A stretch of DNA of 29,254 bases from an uncultured bacterium. GTDB lineage: Bacteria; Patescibacteriota; Minisyncoccia; Phycocordibacterales; UBA9973. Positions within the stretch are counted from its first letter, which is position 1; every line of letters begins with the position of its first letter. The position numbers and the translations under genes are program-made. This document shows positions 13,973 through 20,938 of this stretch, piece after piece. The notes under the pieces were generated by a model. That model was given only the letters and a program-made list of their open reading frames with translations. It was not told where the DNA came from and ran no database searches. The stretch is taken from positions 1-29,254 of the forward strand of contig CAITSL010000005.1 in assembly GCA_903895055.1 (NCBI GenBank), written 5' to 3'.

Positions 13973-14317
13973 ATGGCTACAAAGCTATATGTAGGGGGAC
14001 TCCCTTACAGCACTCAAGAAGATGCTTTAAAAGAGCACTTCGCACAAGCAGGTAACGTTACATCTGCTGTGATTATCATGGACAAAATGTCCGGTCGCTC
14101 AAAAGGTTTCGGATTCGTGGAAATGGCAACAGAAGAGGAAGCACAAAATGCTGTCTCAATGTTCAATGGACAAGAATTTGACGGACGAAAGTTGACAGTC
14201 AATGAAGCCAGGCCTATGGAAGCTCGCCCACCAAGAACTGGTGGCAGCAACGGAGGATACGGAGGAGGAAATGGTGGTTACGGCGGGGGTTCCCGTGGTG
14301 GTCGCCGAGAATACTAA
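13973..14317 (+). CDS. RRM-type RNA-binding protein with glycine-rich tail
   Basis: A 114-aa protein with one RNA recognition motif: RNP2 LYVGGL (residues 5-10) and RNP1 KGFGFVEM (about 44-51), with the aromatic residues that stack on RNA. The final 30 residues are Gly/Arg/Tyr-rich (GGYGGGNGGYGGGSRGGRR), like cyanobacterial Rbp and eukaryotic glycine-rich cold proteins. Such proteins often act as RNA chaperones at low temperature, which the long structured leader would fit. It is a single-gene unit: promoter about 170 nt upstream and a terminator 18 nt after the stop. Identity of the domain is certain; the physiological role is inferred. Confidence 0.92.
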   Translation: MATKLYVGGLPYSTQEDALKEHFAQAGNVTSAVIIMDKMSGRSKGFGFVEMATEEEAQNAVSMFNGQEFDGRKLTVNEARPMEARPPRTGGSNGGYGGGNGGYGGGSRGGRREY

Positions 14318-14335
14318 TTCTTAGATAATCTCAAA

Positions 14336-14362
14336 AAAGACTGCTCGAAAGGGCAGTCTTTT
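14336..14362 (+). terminator. Intrinsic terminator of the RRM gene
   Basis: Stem AAAGACTGC (14336-14344) with GCAGTCTTT (14353-14361), 8-nt loop, T-run at its end. Confidence 0.85.
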
Positions 14363-14369
14363 CAGTTTG

Positions 14370-14437
14370 CCCCACCCCGGCTGCTTCGCATCCACCCCTC
14401 CCCATTTTAAAAAAATGGGGAGGGGAAAGGGGTGAGG
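14370..14437. repeat. Intergenic GC-rich palindrome
   Basis: A perfect 14-bp core, CCCCTCCCCATTTT (14395-14408) with AAAATGGGGAGGGG (14412-14425), flanked by further complementary CCCCACCCC and GGGGTGAGG tracts. It shares CCCCTCCCC...GGGGAGG with the insert in gatB. It lies between the RRM terminator and the tRNA-Ile promoter. Confidence 0.65.
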
Positions 14438-14462
14438 TGTATTTGCGAGAATCGTTTTTTTT

Positions 14463-14471
14463 TGTTATAAA
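14463..14471 (+). promoter_or_regulatory. Extended -10 promoter of tRNA-Ile
   Basis: TGTTATAAA. The predicted start is near 14478, about 14 nt before the tRNA. No clear -35. Confidence 0.5.
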
Positions 14472-14491
14472 TAGAAGTACGTAAATATTTT

Positions 14492-14563
14492 GAGCGTGTA
14501 GTTCAGTGGTAGAACGCTGTCCTGATAAGACAGAGGCCGATGGTTCGATCCCATCCACGCTCA
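14492..14563 (+). tRNA. tRNA-Ile (anticodon GAU)
   Basis: A full cloverleaf of 72 nt: acceptor GAGCGTG/CACGCTC, D stem GTTC/GAAC with loop AGTGGTA (G18G19 present), anticodon stem CTGTC/GACAG with loop CTGATAA (anticodon GAT), variable AGGCC, T stem GATGG/CCATC with the normal loop TTCGATC. CCA is not encoded (discriminator A followed by CAG). It decodes AUU and AUC. Confidence 0.97.
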
Positions 14564-14609
14564 CAGCGTAAAAAAGTAAGCAAATATTTTTGCTTATTTT
14601 AGCTGTGAG
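14560..14609 (+). terminator. tRNA-Ile trailer hairpin, probable terminator
   Basis: Inner stem TAAGCAAA (14577-14584) with TTTGCTTA (14589-14596), TATT loop, then TTTT: a terminator-like hairpin. An outer stem CTCACAGC (14560-14567) with GCTGTGAG (14602-14609) uses the last bases of the tRNA itself, so the trailer can compete with the acceptor stem. Confidence 0.55.
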
Positions 14610-14612
14610 GAC

Positions 14613-14686
14613 CGCAGCGATATTTTGCCAGCAGGCAAAATCGCGAGGGGCGGGCTGCGAAAATTTCGAGCGACGGCGAGAAATTA
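14613..14686. repeat. Structured palindromic element between tRNA-Ile and prs
   Basis: Outer stem CGCAGC (14613-14618) with GCTGCG (14654-14659). Inner stem ATTTTGCC (14622-14629) with GGCAAAAT (14634-14641). A third hairpin AATTTCG/GAAATT (about 14662-14685) follows. GC-rich and non-coding; probably another member of the dispersed palindromic repeats, or a small structured RNA. Confidence 0.5.
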
Positions 14687-14702
14687 TTTGTAACCACAAA
14701 AC

Positions 14703-15692
14703 CTAAATTTCCAAAAACAATTTTCGCATATGGCCTTCGGAGTGGATGAGAGAGATAACTTCAGCAATAAGGTTTTCTGGACTGATTACGATTAGATTTT
14801 TGTGCCACTTTTCTTTATTGATAAGTGGTATGGTTTCTAAGATAAAAATTTTATCGATTGTTCCGTTTTCGAGCAGGGGGTTTATGCGTTTAAAGGTATT
14901 TTCTGAAAAATCATTATGAACCACAAAAAAGCTAATTTCTTTGGCACCGTTGTGTTTTGCGATCTTGGCTCCCATTTCTAGAGTGCCGCCTTCTTGAAGC
15001 ATATCATCAAAAGCGGCAACCTTTTGCCCTTTCACATTTCCGATAATTCTTGATTTTTCAATAGAAACTTTTCGAGTGCTAGGATCTCTTTCTTTGATAA
15101 TAAAAGAAACATCCTTCCCAAGTATTTCAGCAATCTTTTTATTTCTTTTAAAACCACCGTCATCAAGAGCCAAAACACCATCAAATGATTTGCTATGTTT
15201 TAAGGCATATTCGATCAAGATTTTCATTAAATATACATGATGCACAGTACGAAGTCTGTAATGTGTAGTGTCGTAGAAGTTTGGATGTTGGCTTGAGTGT
15301 TGATCAAAGATAGATATTACTTCCAAGCCTGAACTTGAAATCTCCATTGCGGTATCTTTATAAGCTGGATTTTCTCCGAATCTTTTTACATGATCAGACT
15401 TTCCGTCTCTAACGAAAGGGAATACCCCAAAGATTCTATTGGCTCCTTTTAGTGAACTACAAATCAACCGCAATTCTTTCATGGTGTCGTATCCTGCGTG
15501 CAAAGAACTAAAAATACAAATATCTTTTCCACTTACATCACACAATCTCCTGACGTCTAATTCTTTATTCGGGAATAACTTTGATTCAATCTCAAGTGGA
15601 ACAACGTTGAGCTTTTTTGCTATTTTCTTGCCTAATGATGGATGAGAATTAGTAATAATCAAACCGAAATCCCCAAATCTGCTTTTTTTCAT
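14703..15692 (-). CDS. prs: Ribose-phosphate pyrophosphokinase (PRPP synthetase) family protein
   Basis: Makes PRPP from ribose 5-phosphate and ATP for nucleotide synthesis. Family landmarks are FPNKELDVR, DICIFSSLHAGYDTMKELRLICSSLKGA, FPFVRDGKSDHVKR, the central FDQHSSQHPNFY and the PRPP-binding loop VAAFDDMLQEGGTLEMGAKI near residues 220-240. That loop is divergent: Glu sits where DDxxxTgGT has Thr. The match is therefore to a distant branch, and a pyrophosphokinase-like protein with altered activity is possible. I start it at ATG 15692 (329 aa), because the ATG at 15710 overlaps the -10 element TGTTAAAAT itself, so any transcript begins downstream of it. It is transcribed away from aspS across a 46-bp gap. 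Confidence 0.8.
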   Translation of the reverse strand: MKKSRFGDFGLIITNSHPSLGKKIAKKLNVVPLEIESKLFPNKELDVRRLCDVSGKDICIFSSLHAGYDTMKELRLICSSLKGANRIFGVFPFVRDGKSDHVKRFGENPAYKDTAMEISSSGLEVISIFDQHSSQHPNFYDTTHYRLRTVHHVYLMKILIEYALKHSKSFDGVLALDDGGFKRNKKIAEILGKDVSFIIKERDPSTRKVSIEKSRIIGNVKGQKVAAFDDMLQEGGTLEMGAKIAKHNGAKEISFFVVHNDFSENTFKRINPLLENGTIDKIFILETIPLINKEKWHKNLIVISPENLIAEVISLIHSEGHMRKLFLEI

Positions 15693-15700
15693 ATATTTAT

Positions 15701-15732
15701 ATTTTAACATTATTTAAAATAAATGCTATAAT
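15701..15732. promoter_or_regulatory. Back-to-back promoters for prs and aspS
   Basis: Minus strand TGTTAAAAT (15701-15709), 8 nt before the prs ATG at 15692. Plus strand TGCTATAAT (15724-15732), 6 nt before the aspS ATG at 15739. Both genes would give leaderless or nearly leaderless mRNAs. Confidence 0.7.
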
Positions 15733-15738
15733 ATCCAA

Positions 15739-17079
15739 ATGAAAAATAGAATTTATATAAAAGATTTAAATCAAAATATTGGTCAGGAAGTGATCATTGC
15801 CGGTTGGGTGGATGTGCGTCGCGATCAGGGCAAAATGGTCTTTTTTGACATGCGGGATATGACAGGGAAAGTGCAATGTGTTACTTTGCCTAGTCACGCT
15901 GAGGCGATAGAAAAAGCCAAAACAATCCGCAGTGAATGGGTTTTAAAAATTACCGGCATGGTAAACAAAAGACCTGCGAAAGATATAAAATCAAATTTTT
16001 TAAATAGCGATTTGGAAATTGAAGTTTTAAAGATCGAAGTTTTGAGTGAAGCTAAAGAGCTTCCATTCGATATGTCGCTTGAAGGTTATAATTTAGAATT
16101 AGTAACAGAATTAGATAATCGTGCTTTGGTGTTACGGCATCCAAAAGTTCAGGCTGTATTTAAAATAGAAGAGACGATCATAGACTCATTCCGCGAATTT
16201 ATGAAAAAAAATATGTTTTTTGAATTCCAAGCGCCATCTATTGCTCCTGCCACTGCTGAAGGTGGGGCAGAGGTTTTCCAAATTAATTATTTTGATAAAA
16301 AAGCATATCTTTCACAATCACCTCAACTTTATAAACAAATAGCTATGACAGCATTTGAGAGAGTTTTCTCCGTTAATAAAATTTTTCGCGCTGAGCCAAG
16401 TGCTACGACAAGGCATTTAACTGAAGTTGTTTCTCTTGATGCTGAGATGTCATTTATTGACAGCTGGGAAGACGTACGTGATATGGCTGAAGGAACAATG
16501 CGATATATTTTGGAGCGAGTACAAGAAAAAAATAAAGAACATTTAGATTTATTAAAGGTAGAGCTTCCAAAGATGATAGAACATACACCTAATATGTCTT
16601 TGACAGAAGCACAGGAAAAAATCTTTGCAGTTTATGGCCGAGATAACAGAGGAGATTATGACTTGAGTTCTCAAGACGAAATTGAAATTGCTGAAATTGT
16701 AAAAAAAGAAACAGGTTCTGATTTTGTATTTGTGTACGGTTTTCCAACTCGTAAAAAACCTTTCTATGTTTTCCCAAGCGAAAAGGATCCAGAATTCAAT
16801 GAAGGAGTAGACTTGATTTGTCGTGGACGTGAACTTCTTTCTGGTGGACGCAGAATCAATAATTATGAACAATTACTTGAACACGTAAAGACATGGGAAA
16901 TGGATCCAAATAAAATAAAGATGTTTTTGGAAGCGTTTAAATACGGGGCAGCACCTGAAGGTGGATTTGCTTTTGGTGCTGAGCGTATTACTATGCAATT
17001 TTTGGAGTTAAAAAATATCCGTGAAGCTTCAATGTTTCCAAGAGACATGGAAAGAATTGATGAAAGATTGTCCGAGTAA
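15739..17079 (+). CDS. aspS: Aspartyl-tRNA synthetase, archaeal-type (short form)
   Basis: Class II synthetase of the Asp/Asn/Lys group. Residues 1-110 form the OB-fold anticodon domain (VIIAGWVDVRRDQGKMVFFDMRD). Motif 2 is FRAEPSATTRHLTEVVSLDAEM and motif 3 GGFAFGAERITMQFL. At 446 aa with no insertion of some 130 residues (the GAD domain of bacterial AspRS), it belongs to the archaeal/eukaryotic-type AspRS (AspS2), which is often non-discriminating. The AsnRS gene follows at 18 nt, so both amino acids have direct synthetases and tRNA-dependent Asn formation is probably not needed. The leaderless promoter 6 nt upstream fixes the start. Confidence 0.92.
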   Translation: MKNRIYIKDLNQNIGQEVIIAGWVDVRRDQGKMVFFDMRDMTGKVQCVTLPSHAEAIEKAKTIRSEWVLKITGMVNKRPAKDIKSNFLNSDLEIEVLKIEVLSEAKELPFDMSLEGYNLELVTELDNRALVLRHPKVQAVFKIEETIIDSFREFMKKNMFFEFQAPSIAPATAEGGAEVFQINYFDKKAYLSQSPQLYKQIAMTAFERVFSVNKIFRAEPSATTRHLTEVVSLDAEMSFIDSWEDVRDMAEGTMRYILERVQEKNKEHLDLLKVELPKMIEHTPNMSLTEAQEKIFAVYGRDNRGDYDLSSQDEIEIAEIVKKETGSDFVFVYGFPTRKKPFYVFPSEKDPEFNEGVDLICRGRELLSGGRRINNYEQLLEHVKTWEMDPNKIKMFLEAFKYGAAPEGGFAFGAERITMQFLELKNIREASMFPRDMERIDERLSE

Positions 17080-17097
17080 ATTTATTAAAAACAAAAA

Positions 17098-18516
17098 ATG
17101 AAAACAGAAATAAAAGAATTATATAGAAACGAAAAAGAATATATTGGGGCCGAGATTGAACTCTGCGGCTGGGTAAAAACTGTCCGTTCTTCTGGAAAAA
17201 TTGGTTTTTTAGAAATCACGGATGGAAGTTTTTTCCGTAGTTTACAAGCAGTTTTTGATTCGAATACCAAATTCATAAGAGACGATGAAGTATTGCCCCC
17301 GGCATTTGAAAAAATTGAAAAATTACCAATATACTCTGGGATTATAATAAAAGGGCTATTACAAGCATCTCCTGCGAAAGGTCAGGTATTTGAGTTAAAA
17401 GCGATTGAAATTTTGGAAATTGCATCTTCGGATTCAGATTATCCACTACAGAAAAAGGGTCATAGCTTTGAATTTTTGCGTACAATAGCGCACCTGCGCC
17501 CGCGCAGTAATACTTTTCAGGCAGTTTTTAGACTCCGTTCCGTTTTAAGTTTTGCTGTTCATAAGTTCTTTCAAGAAAAAGGTTTTATTTATGCGCATAC
17601 CCCGATTATTTCAACTTCCGACGCCGAAGGCGCTGGAGAGATGTTCAACGTCACGACTTTAGATTTAAAAAATATTAAGCAAAATGACAAAGGAGAGATT
17701 GATTATACAGAAGATTTTTTTGGTAAAAAAGCAGGGCTAACAGTCAGCGGGCAACTAGAGGCAGAATGCATGGCCATGGCATTTAATCGAGTCTATACTT
17801 TTGGCCCAACTTTTCGTGCTGAGAACAGTCATACTGCTCGTCATGCGTCAGAGTTTTGGATGATTGAACCAGAAATTACTTTTGCTGGGCTTCCAGAAGA
17901 CATGATGCTTGCTGAAGAAATGATGAAATATCTGATTAATTATGTTTTACGCGAACTGCCGGAGGAAATGGAATTTTTCAACAAATTTATTGATAATGGT
18001 TTACTTGAGCGTTTGAATAAAGTTAAAGATGCAAAATTTAAACATCTAACTTACATTGAAGCAATAGAAATATTAGAAAAATCTGGTAAAAAATTTGAAT
18101 ATCCTGTAAAATGGGGGATCGATCTTCAGACAGAACATGAAAGATATTTAACTGATGAATTTGTGAAAGGTCCTCTTTTTGTCACTGATTATCCTAAGGA
18201 AATCAAGGCTTTTTATATGCGTCAGAATGATGACGGTAAGACAGTTGCAGCGATGGATTTGCTTATGCCAGGGGTAGGAGAGATTATTGGTGGAAGTCAA
18301 CGTGAAGAGCGATTAGAAATACTGGAGGGTAGAATAGCAGAATTGAAATTGCCAAAAGAAAATTATTGGTGGTACTTAGATTTACGCAAATACGGTGGAG
18401 TGCGTCATGCTGGTTTTGGTTTGGGTTTTGAAAGAGCTCTCATGTATCTTTCTGGGATGCAGAATATTCGAGATGTCATTCCATTTCCAAGAACTCCCCA
18501 AAATGCTGAATTTTAA
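17098..18516 (+). CDS. asnS: Asparaginyl-tRNA synthetase
   Basis: Charges tRNA(Asn). The N-terminal OB fold contains IELCGWVKTVRSSGKIGFLEITDG. The catalytic core has FLRTIAHLRPRSNTFQAVFRLRS, ISTSDAEGAGEMFNVTTLD, motif 2 FRAENSHTARHASEFWMIEP and motif 3 GFGLGFERALMYLSGMQNIRDVIPFPRTP, the classical AsnRS ending. 472 aa, normal length. The Ala-Glu-Asn in FRAENS distinguishes it from the adjacent AspRS (FRAEPS). It is transcribed with aspS, probably from the same leaderless promoter; the 18-nt gap has neither a Shine-Dalgarno nor a -10. An imperfect inverted repeat (ATTGAA...TTCAAT, about 18525-18551) follows the stop and may terminate it weakly. Confidence 0.96.
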   Translation: MKTEIKELYRNEKEYIGAEIELCGWVKTVRSSGKIGFLEITDGSFFRSLQAVFDSNTKFIRDDEVLPPAFEKIEKLPIYSGIIIKGLLQASPAKGQVFELKAIEILEIASSDSDYPLQKKGHSFEFLRTIAHLRPRSNTFQAVFRLRSVLSFAVHKFFQEKGFIYAHTPIISTSDAEGAGEMFNVTTLDLKNIKQNDKGEIDYTEDFFGKKAGLTVSGQLEAECMAMAFNRVYTFGPTFRAENSHTARHASEFWMIEPEITFAGLPEDMMLAEEMMKYLINYVLRELPEEMEFFNKFIDNGLLERLNKVKDAKFKHLTYIEAIEILEKSGKKFEYPVKWGIDLQTEHERYLTDEFVKGPLFVTDYPKEIKAFYMRQNDDGKTVAAMDLLMPGVGEIIGGSQREERLEILEGRIAELKLPKENYWWYLDLRKYGGVRHAGFGLGFERALMYLSGMQNIRDVIPFPRTPQNAEF

Positions 18517-18589
18517 TAGATTTATTGAAAAAGGATTTTCCGATTCAATTAGACAGAAGTAACGCTGTTCAACTGAGATAATTATTAAA

Positions 18590-19171
18590 TTAAACTAAAA
18601 ATTTACCTTCAAAAACTATTTCTTCCAGGGTTTTGCGTTGGCTTGGCTTTTCGCGTTCGCGAAGCGGTTCCGGCAAGTCTTCGATTTTCCCCGGCTTGCC
18701 GATGGCGATCATCATCTCTACGGTATAGCCTTCTGGCACACCGAGCTTTTCTTTCGCCAAATCGTAATCAAAACCTTGCATGCCATGAGCGATAAGCCCC
18801 ATATTTGTGGCTTGCAGTGCCAAGTTCTCCCAAGCTGAACCGGTATCAAAAGAGTGAGTAATTGAAGGACTGCCGTTATCGAAATTATTTTTTGAAATTG
18901 TCACAATTAAAGCGGAGGATTTTTTGCACCAAATCCTATTGCCTTCCTTCAGAAGCAACAAAAATTCTTCGAATTCTGGCATGTCGGAAAGAGCGTACAC
19001 AAATCTCCAAGGTTGATTGTTGTTGGAAGAAGGAGCCCAACGTCCCGCTTCAAAGAGAGTCTCTATCTCATCTTTTGAAATTTTTTCTCCGGACATTGCT
19101 CTCGGCGAATATCGTTTTAAAAAGATGTCGTCAATGGGGTATTTAGTTGTTCTTTCATTTATTGTTTTCAT
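18590..19171 (-). CDS. Nitroreductase-family flavoprotein
   Basis: FMN-dependent NAD(P)H oxidoreductase family. KRYSPRAMSGEKISKDEIETL and EAGRWAPSSNNNQPWRFVYA are the FMN phosphate/ring-binding N-terminal motifs; MGLIAHGMQGFD and VEMMIAIGKPG complete the fold. 193 aa from ATG 19171. I prefer this start over the TTG-type codon at 19255, because TGCTATAAT lies 9 nt upstream and the domain starts at once; upstream residues would overlap the divergent pepA. The natural substrate (quinone, nitro compound, nicotinate-like) cannot be told. It converges on asnS. Confidence 0.9.
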   Translation of the reverse strand: MKTINERTTKYPIDDIFLKRYSPRAMSGEKISKDEIETLFEAGRWAPSSNNNQPWRFVYALSDMPEFEEFLLLLKEGNRIWCKKSSALIVTISKNNFDNGSPSITHSFDTGSAWENLALQATNMGLIAHGMQGFDYDLAKEKLGVPEGYTVEMMIAIGKPGKIEDLPEPLREREKPSQRKTLEEIVFEGKFLV

Positions 19172-19180
19172 ATTGTTTTG

Positions 19181-19205
19181 ATTATAGCATATTTTGATAT
19201 ATAAT
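19181..19205. promoter_or_regulatory. Back-to-back promoters for the nitroreductase and pepA
   Basis: Minus strand TGCTATAAT (19181-19189), 9 nt from the nitroreductase ATG. Plus strand TATAAT (19200-19205), 6 nt (six A) from the pepA ATG at 19212. Total intergenic distance is 40 bp. Confidence 0.7.
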
Positions 19206-19211
19206 AAAAAA

Positions 19212-20615
19212 ATGAAAATATCATTTCTGCCAGAGGCGGACAAGCAAAAAACCAATAAAGAAGTGCTTTATGTAAGCATTAGCTCTCAAAATGAAGACGA
19301 AATTATCAAAGAGCAGGGGATAAAAACTCTTTATTTAAAATGCGACAAAGAGATGACCTTACGAAAACTTTTTTTATTAGTGCGTAAAATAGTACAAATG
19401 GCGAAGGGCACAAAGGCAGAAAAAGTTTGTTTTGATTTTGGTGAATTGAAATTTAAAAATATAAAAATCACAGATGAAGAATTGGCAGAAATAATCGGTA
19501 CAGAGCTTCCATTTGCAAATTACGAATTTGTCGAATATAAATCAAAAAAAGAAACTACTTTGATAAAAGAAATTTATATTTTAAATACCGATAAAAATAT
19601 TGAGAAGGCAATCTTAAAAGGTTTTAGCATTGGAGAAGAAGTAAATAAAACAAGAAATTTATCAAATACTCCGGGTGGGGACATGACTCCACAAATTTTA
19701 GCGGAGAAAGCACGCGAAGCCGTGAAAGGGTTGCCGGTAAAAGTTACGGTGCTTGGTGAAAAGGAAATGGGAAAGTTAAAAATGAATGCGATACTTTCTG
19801 TCGGTCGTGGATCAGACGAAGAATCAAAGTTTATCATCATGGAATATAAGAAAGGACCCAAAAATCAAAAACCCATTGTTTTAGTGGGCAAAGGCGTGAC
19901 TTTCGATACCGGAGGAATAAATTTAAAATCTTCTTCATCTATGACAGGTATGAATATGGATATGTCCGGCGGAGCAGCTTGTATCCACGCTATCGCTCTT
20001 GTTGCAAAAATGAAATTGAAAAAAAATGTTGTGGCCTTAATCCCATCGATTGAAAATATGCCCTCGGGCAAAAGCTATCGTCCCGGAGATGTGATTCGTT
20101 CCATGTCGGGCGTTACTATTGAAATTTTAAATACCGATGCTGAGGGGCGAGTGATACTGGCAGATGCTCTCACTTACTCTCAAAAATATAATCCGGAAGT
20201 TGTGATAGACGTAGCAACCTTAACCGGAGCGGCTCTCGTTGCGCTCGGGGAGAGAATGTCTGCAATTTTTACCGACGATGATGAACTCTGCCAAAAATTA
20301 GAAAAAATTGGCGACAAGACCGGAGATTACATGTGGCGGTTGCCGATGTGGGAAGAATATGAGAATGAAATCAAAGGAAGCTTGGGAGACTGGACAAATG
20401 TTCATAATAAAGATTCTCGCTACGGCGGAGCAACTTACGGCGCAGTCTTCTTGCATCAATTTATTAAAGGCAAAGCTCTAGGTGAGAAAGATCTGAAATG
20501 GGCGCATATTGACATCGCTCCGCGCATGACTTCCATGGCAGGGGAGTATCTGGCTCCCGGCGCGCTTGGCACTCCGGTTCGACTTTTGTATAAATTTATT
20601 GAAGAATCTAAATAA
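19212..20615 (+). CDS. pepA: Leucyl aminopeptidase (M17 family)
   Basis: Di-zinc/manganese cytosolic aminopeptidase releasing N-terminal residues in protein turnover. The catalytic C-terminal domain is clear: VGKGVTFDTGGINLKSSSSM (metal-binding Lys and Asp), MDMSGGAACIHAI, and the signature NTDAEGRVILADALTY with the catalytic Arg, then VDVATLTGAALVALG. The N-terminal third is the usual variable macro-like domain. From ATG 19212 it has 467 aa; an upstream TTG at 19194 lies before the -10 element and can be excluded. Single-gene unit. Confidence 0.95.
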   Translation: MKISFLPEADKQKTNKEVLYVSISSQNEDEIIKEQGIKTLYLKCDKEMTLRKLFLLVRKIVQMAKGTKAEKVCFDFGELKFKNIKITDEELAEIIGTELPFANYEFVEYKSKKETTLIKEIYILNTDKNIEKAILKGFSIGEEVNKTRNLSNTPGGDMTPQILAEKAREAVKGLPVKVTVLGEKEMGKLKMNAILSVGRGSDEESKFIIMEYKKGPKNQKPIVLVGKGVTFDTGGINLKSSSSMTGMNMDMSGGAACIHAIALVAKMKLKKNVVALIPSIENMPSGKSYRPGDVIRSMSGVTIEILNTDAEGRVILADALTYSQKYNPEVVIDVATLTGAALVALGERMSAIFTDDDELCQKLEKIGDKTGDYMWRLPMWEEYENEIKGSLGDWTNVHNKDSRYGGATYGAVFLHQFIKGKALGEKDLKWAHIDIAPRMTSMAGEYLAPGALGTPVRLLYKFIEESK

Positions 20616-20638
20616 AAAAAGCCCGCGTGCGCGAGCTC
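20616..20638 (-). terminator. Intrinsic terminator for the small minus-strand gene
   Basis: On the minus strand, stem AGCTCGCG with CGCGGGCT (one G-U pair, 2-nt loop) is followed at once by TTTTTTTA. On the plus strand the same stem lies after pepA, with a T10 run 10 nt further on, so it may serve pepA as well. Confidence 0.6.
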
Positions 20639-20643
20639 GTAAG

Positions 20644-20839
20644 CTATTTTTTTTTTCTCACTTTTCTTTTTTCTTTCCATCAATTCTTTAACAATCTTTA
20701 TATCAATCATTTTAAGTAACACTTTTACCCAACAATGAACTTCTTTTGCTTGCTTTAATAGCACCTCCTTTCTTTCCAAAGTGAAAGTTTCTGGGGTTGT
20801 TTCTTCAAGATTTTTGATCAATTTTTTAATTGCTCTCAT
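20644..20839 (-). CDS. Small basic hypothetical protein (about 64 aa), stop codon out of frame after an A10 run
   Basis: From ATG 20839 the frame reads MRAIKKLIKNLEETTPETFT and continues, helical and Lys/Glu-rich, to ELMERKKKSEKKK. There it meets ten A (T at 20647-20656). As written, the frame continues through the terminator hairpin and far into antisense pepA (to 20456). With nine A it would stop at once at TAG (20644-20646), just before the terminator. I therefore take the intended protein as about 64 aa ending in the Lys run. A convincing minus-strand promoter (20891-20919) and terminator frame it. No family recognised, and no Shine-Dalgarno precedes the ATG. It could instead be a regulatory RNA. 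Confidence 0.4.
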
Positions 20840-20890
20840 AACAAGTGTTTTAGTATTTAACTTATAGTTTTTTAAGATTTATCCGTTTTC

Positions 20891-20919
20891 AATCTAGCAT
20901 ACTTTCCAAATTGAGTCAA
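20891..20919 (-). promoter_or_regulatory. Promoter of the small minus-strand gene
   Basis: Minus strand: -35 TTGACT (20914-20919), 17-nt spacer ending TGC, -10 TAGATT (20891-20896). The transcript would begin near 20884, leaving a leader of about 45 nt. Confidence 0.6.
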
Positions 20920-20923
20920 AAAG

Positions 20924-20932
20924 TGGTATAAT
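20924..20932 (+). promoter_or_regulatory. Extended -10 promoter of tspO (leaderless)
   Basis: TGGTATAAT with 6 nt to the ATG at 20939. It lies 5 bp beyond the -35 of the divergent small gene. Confidence 0.75.
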
Positions 20933-20938
20933 TAAAAC

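Noticed and set aside
14331..14699. Long minus-strand reading frame (122 codons) across the tRNA-Ile region
   Set aside because: It runs antisense to tRNA-Ile and its structured flanks; the peptide (GIEPSASVLSGQRSTTELHA) is the familiar false translation of a tRNA complement.
20456..20643. Continuation of the small minus-strand frame into pepA
   Set aside because: It lies beyond the minus-strand terminator and antisense to conserved pepA codons; only the part before the A10 run looks like coding sequence.
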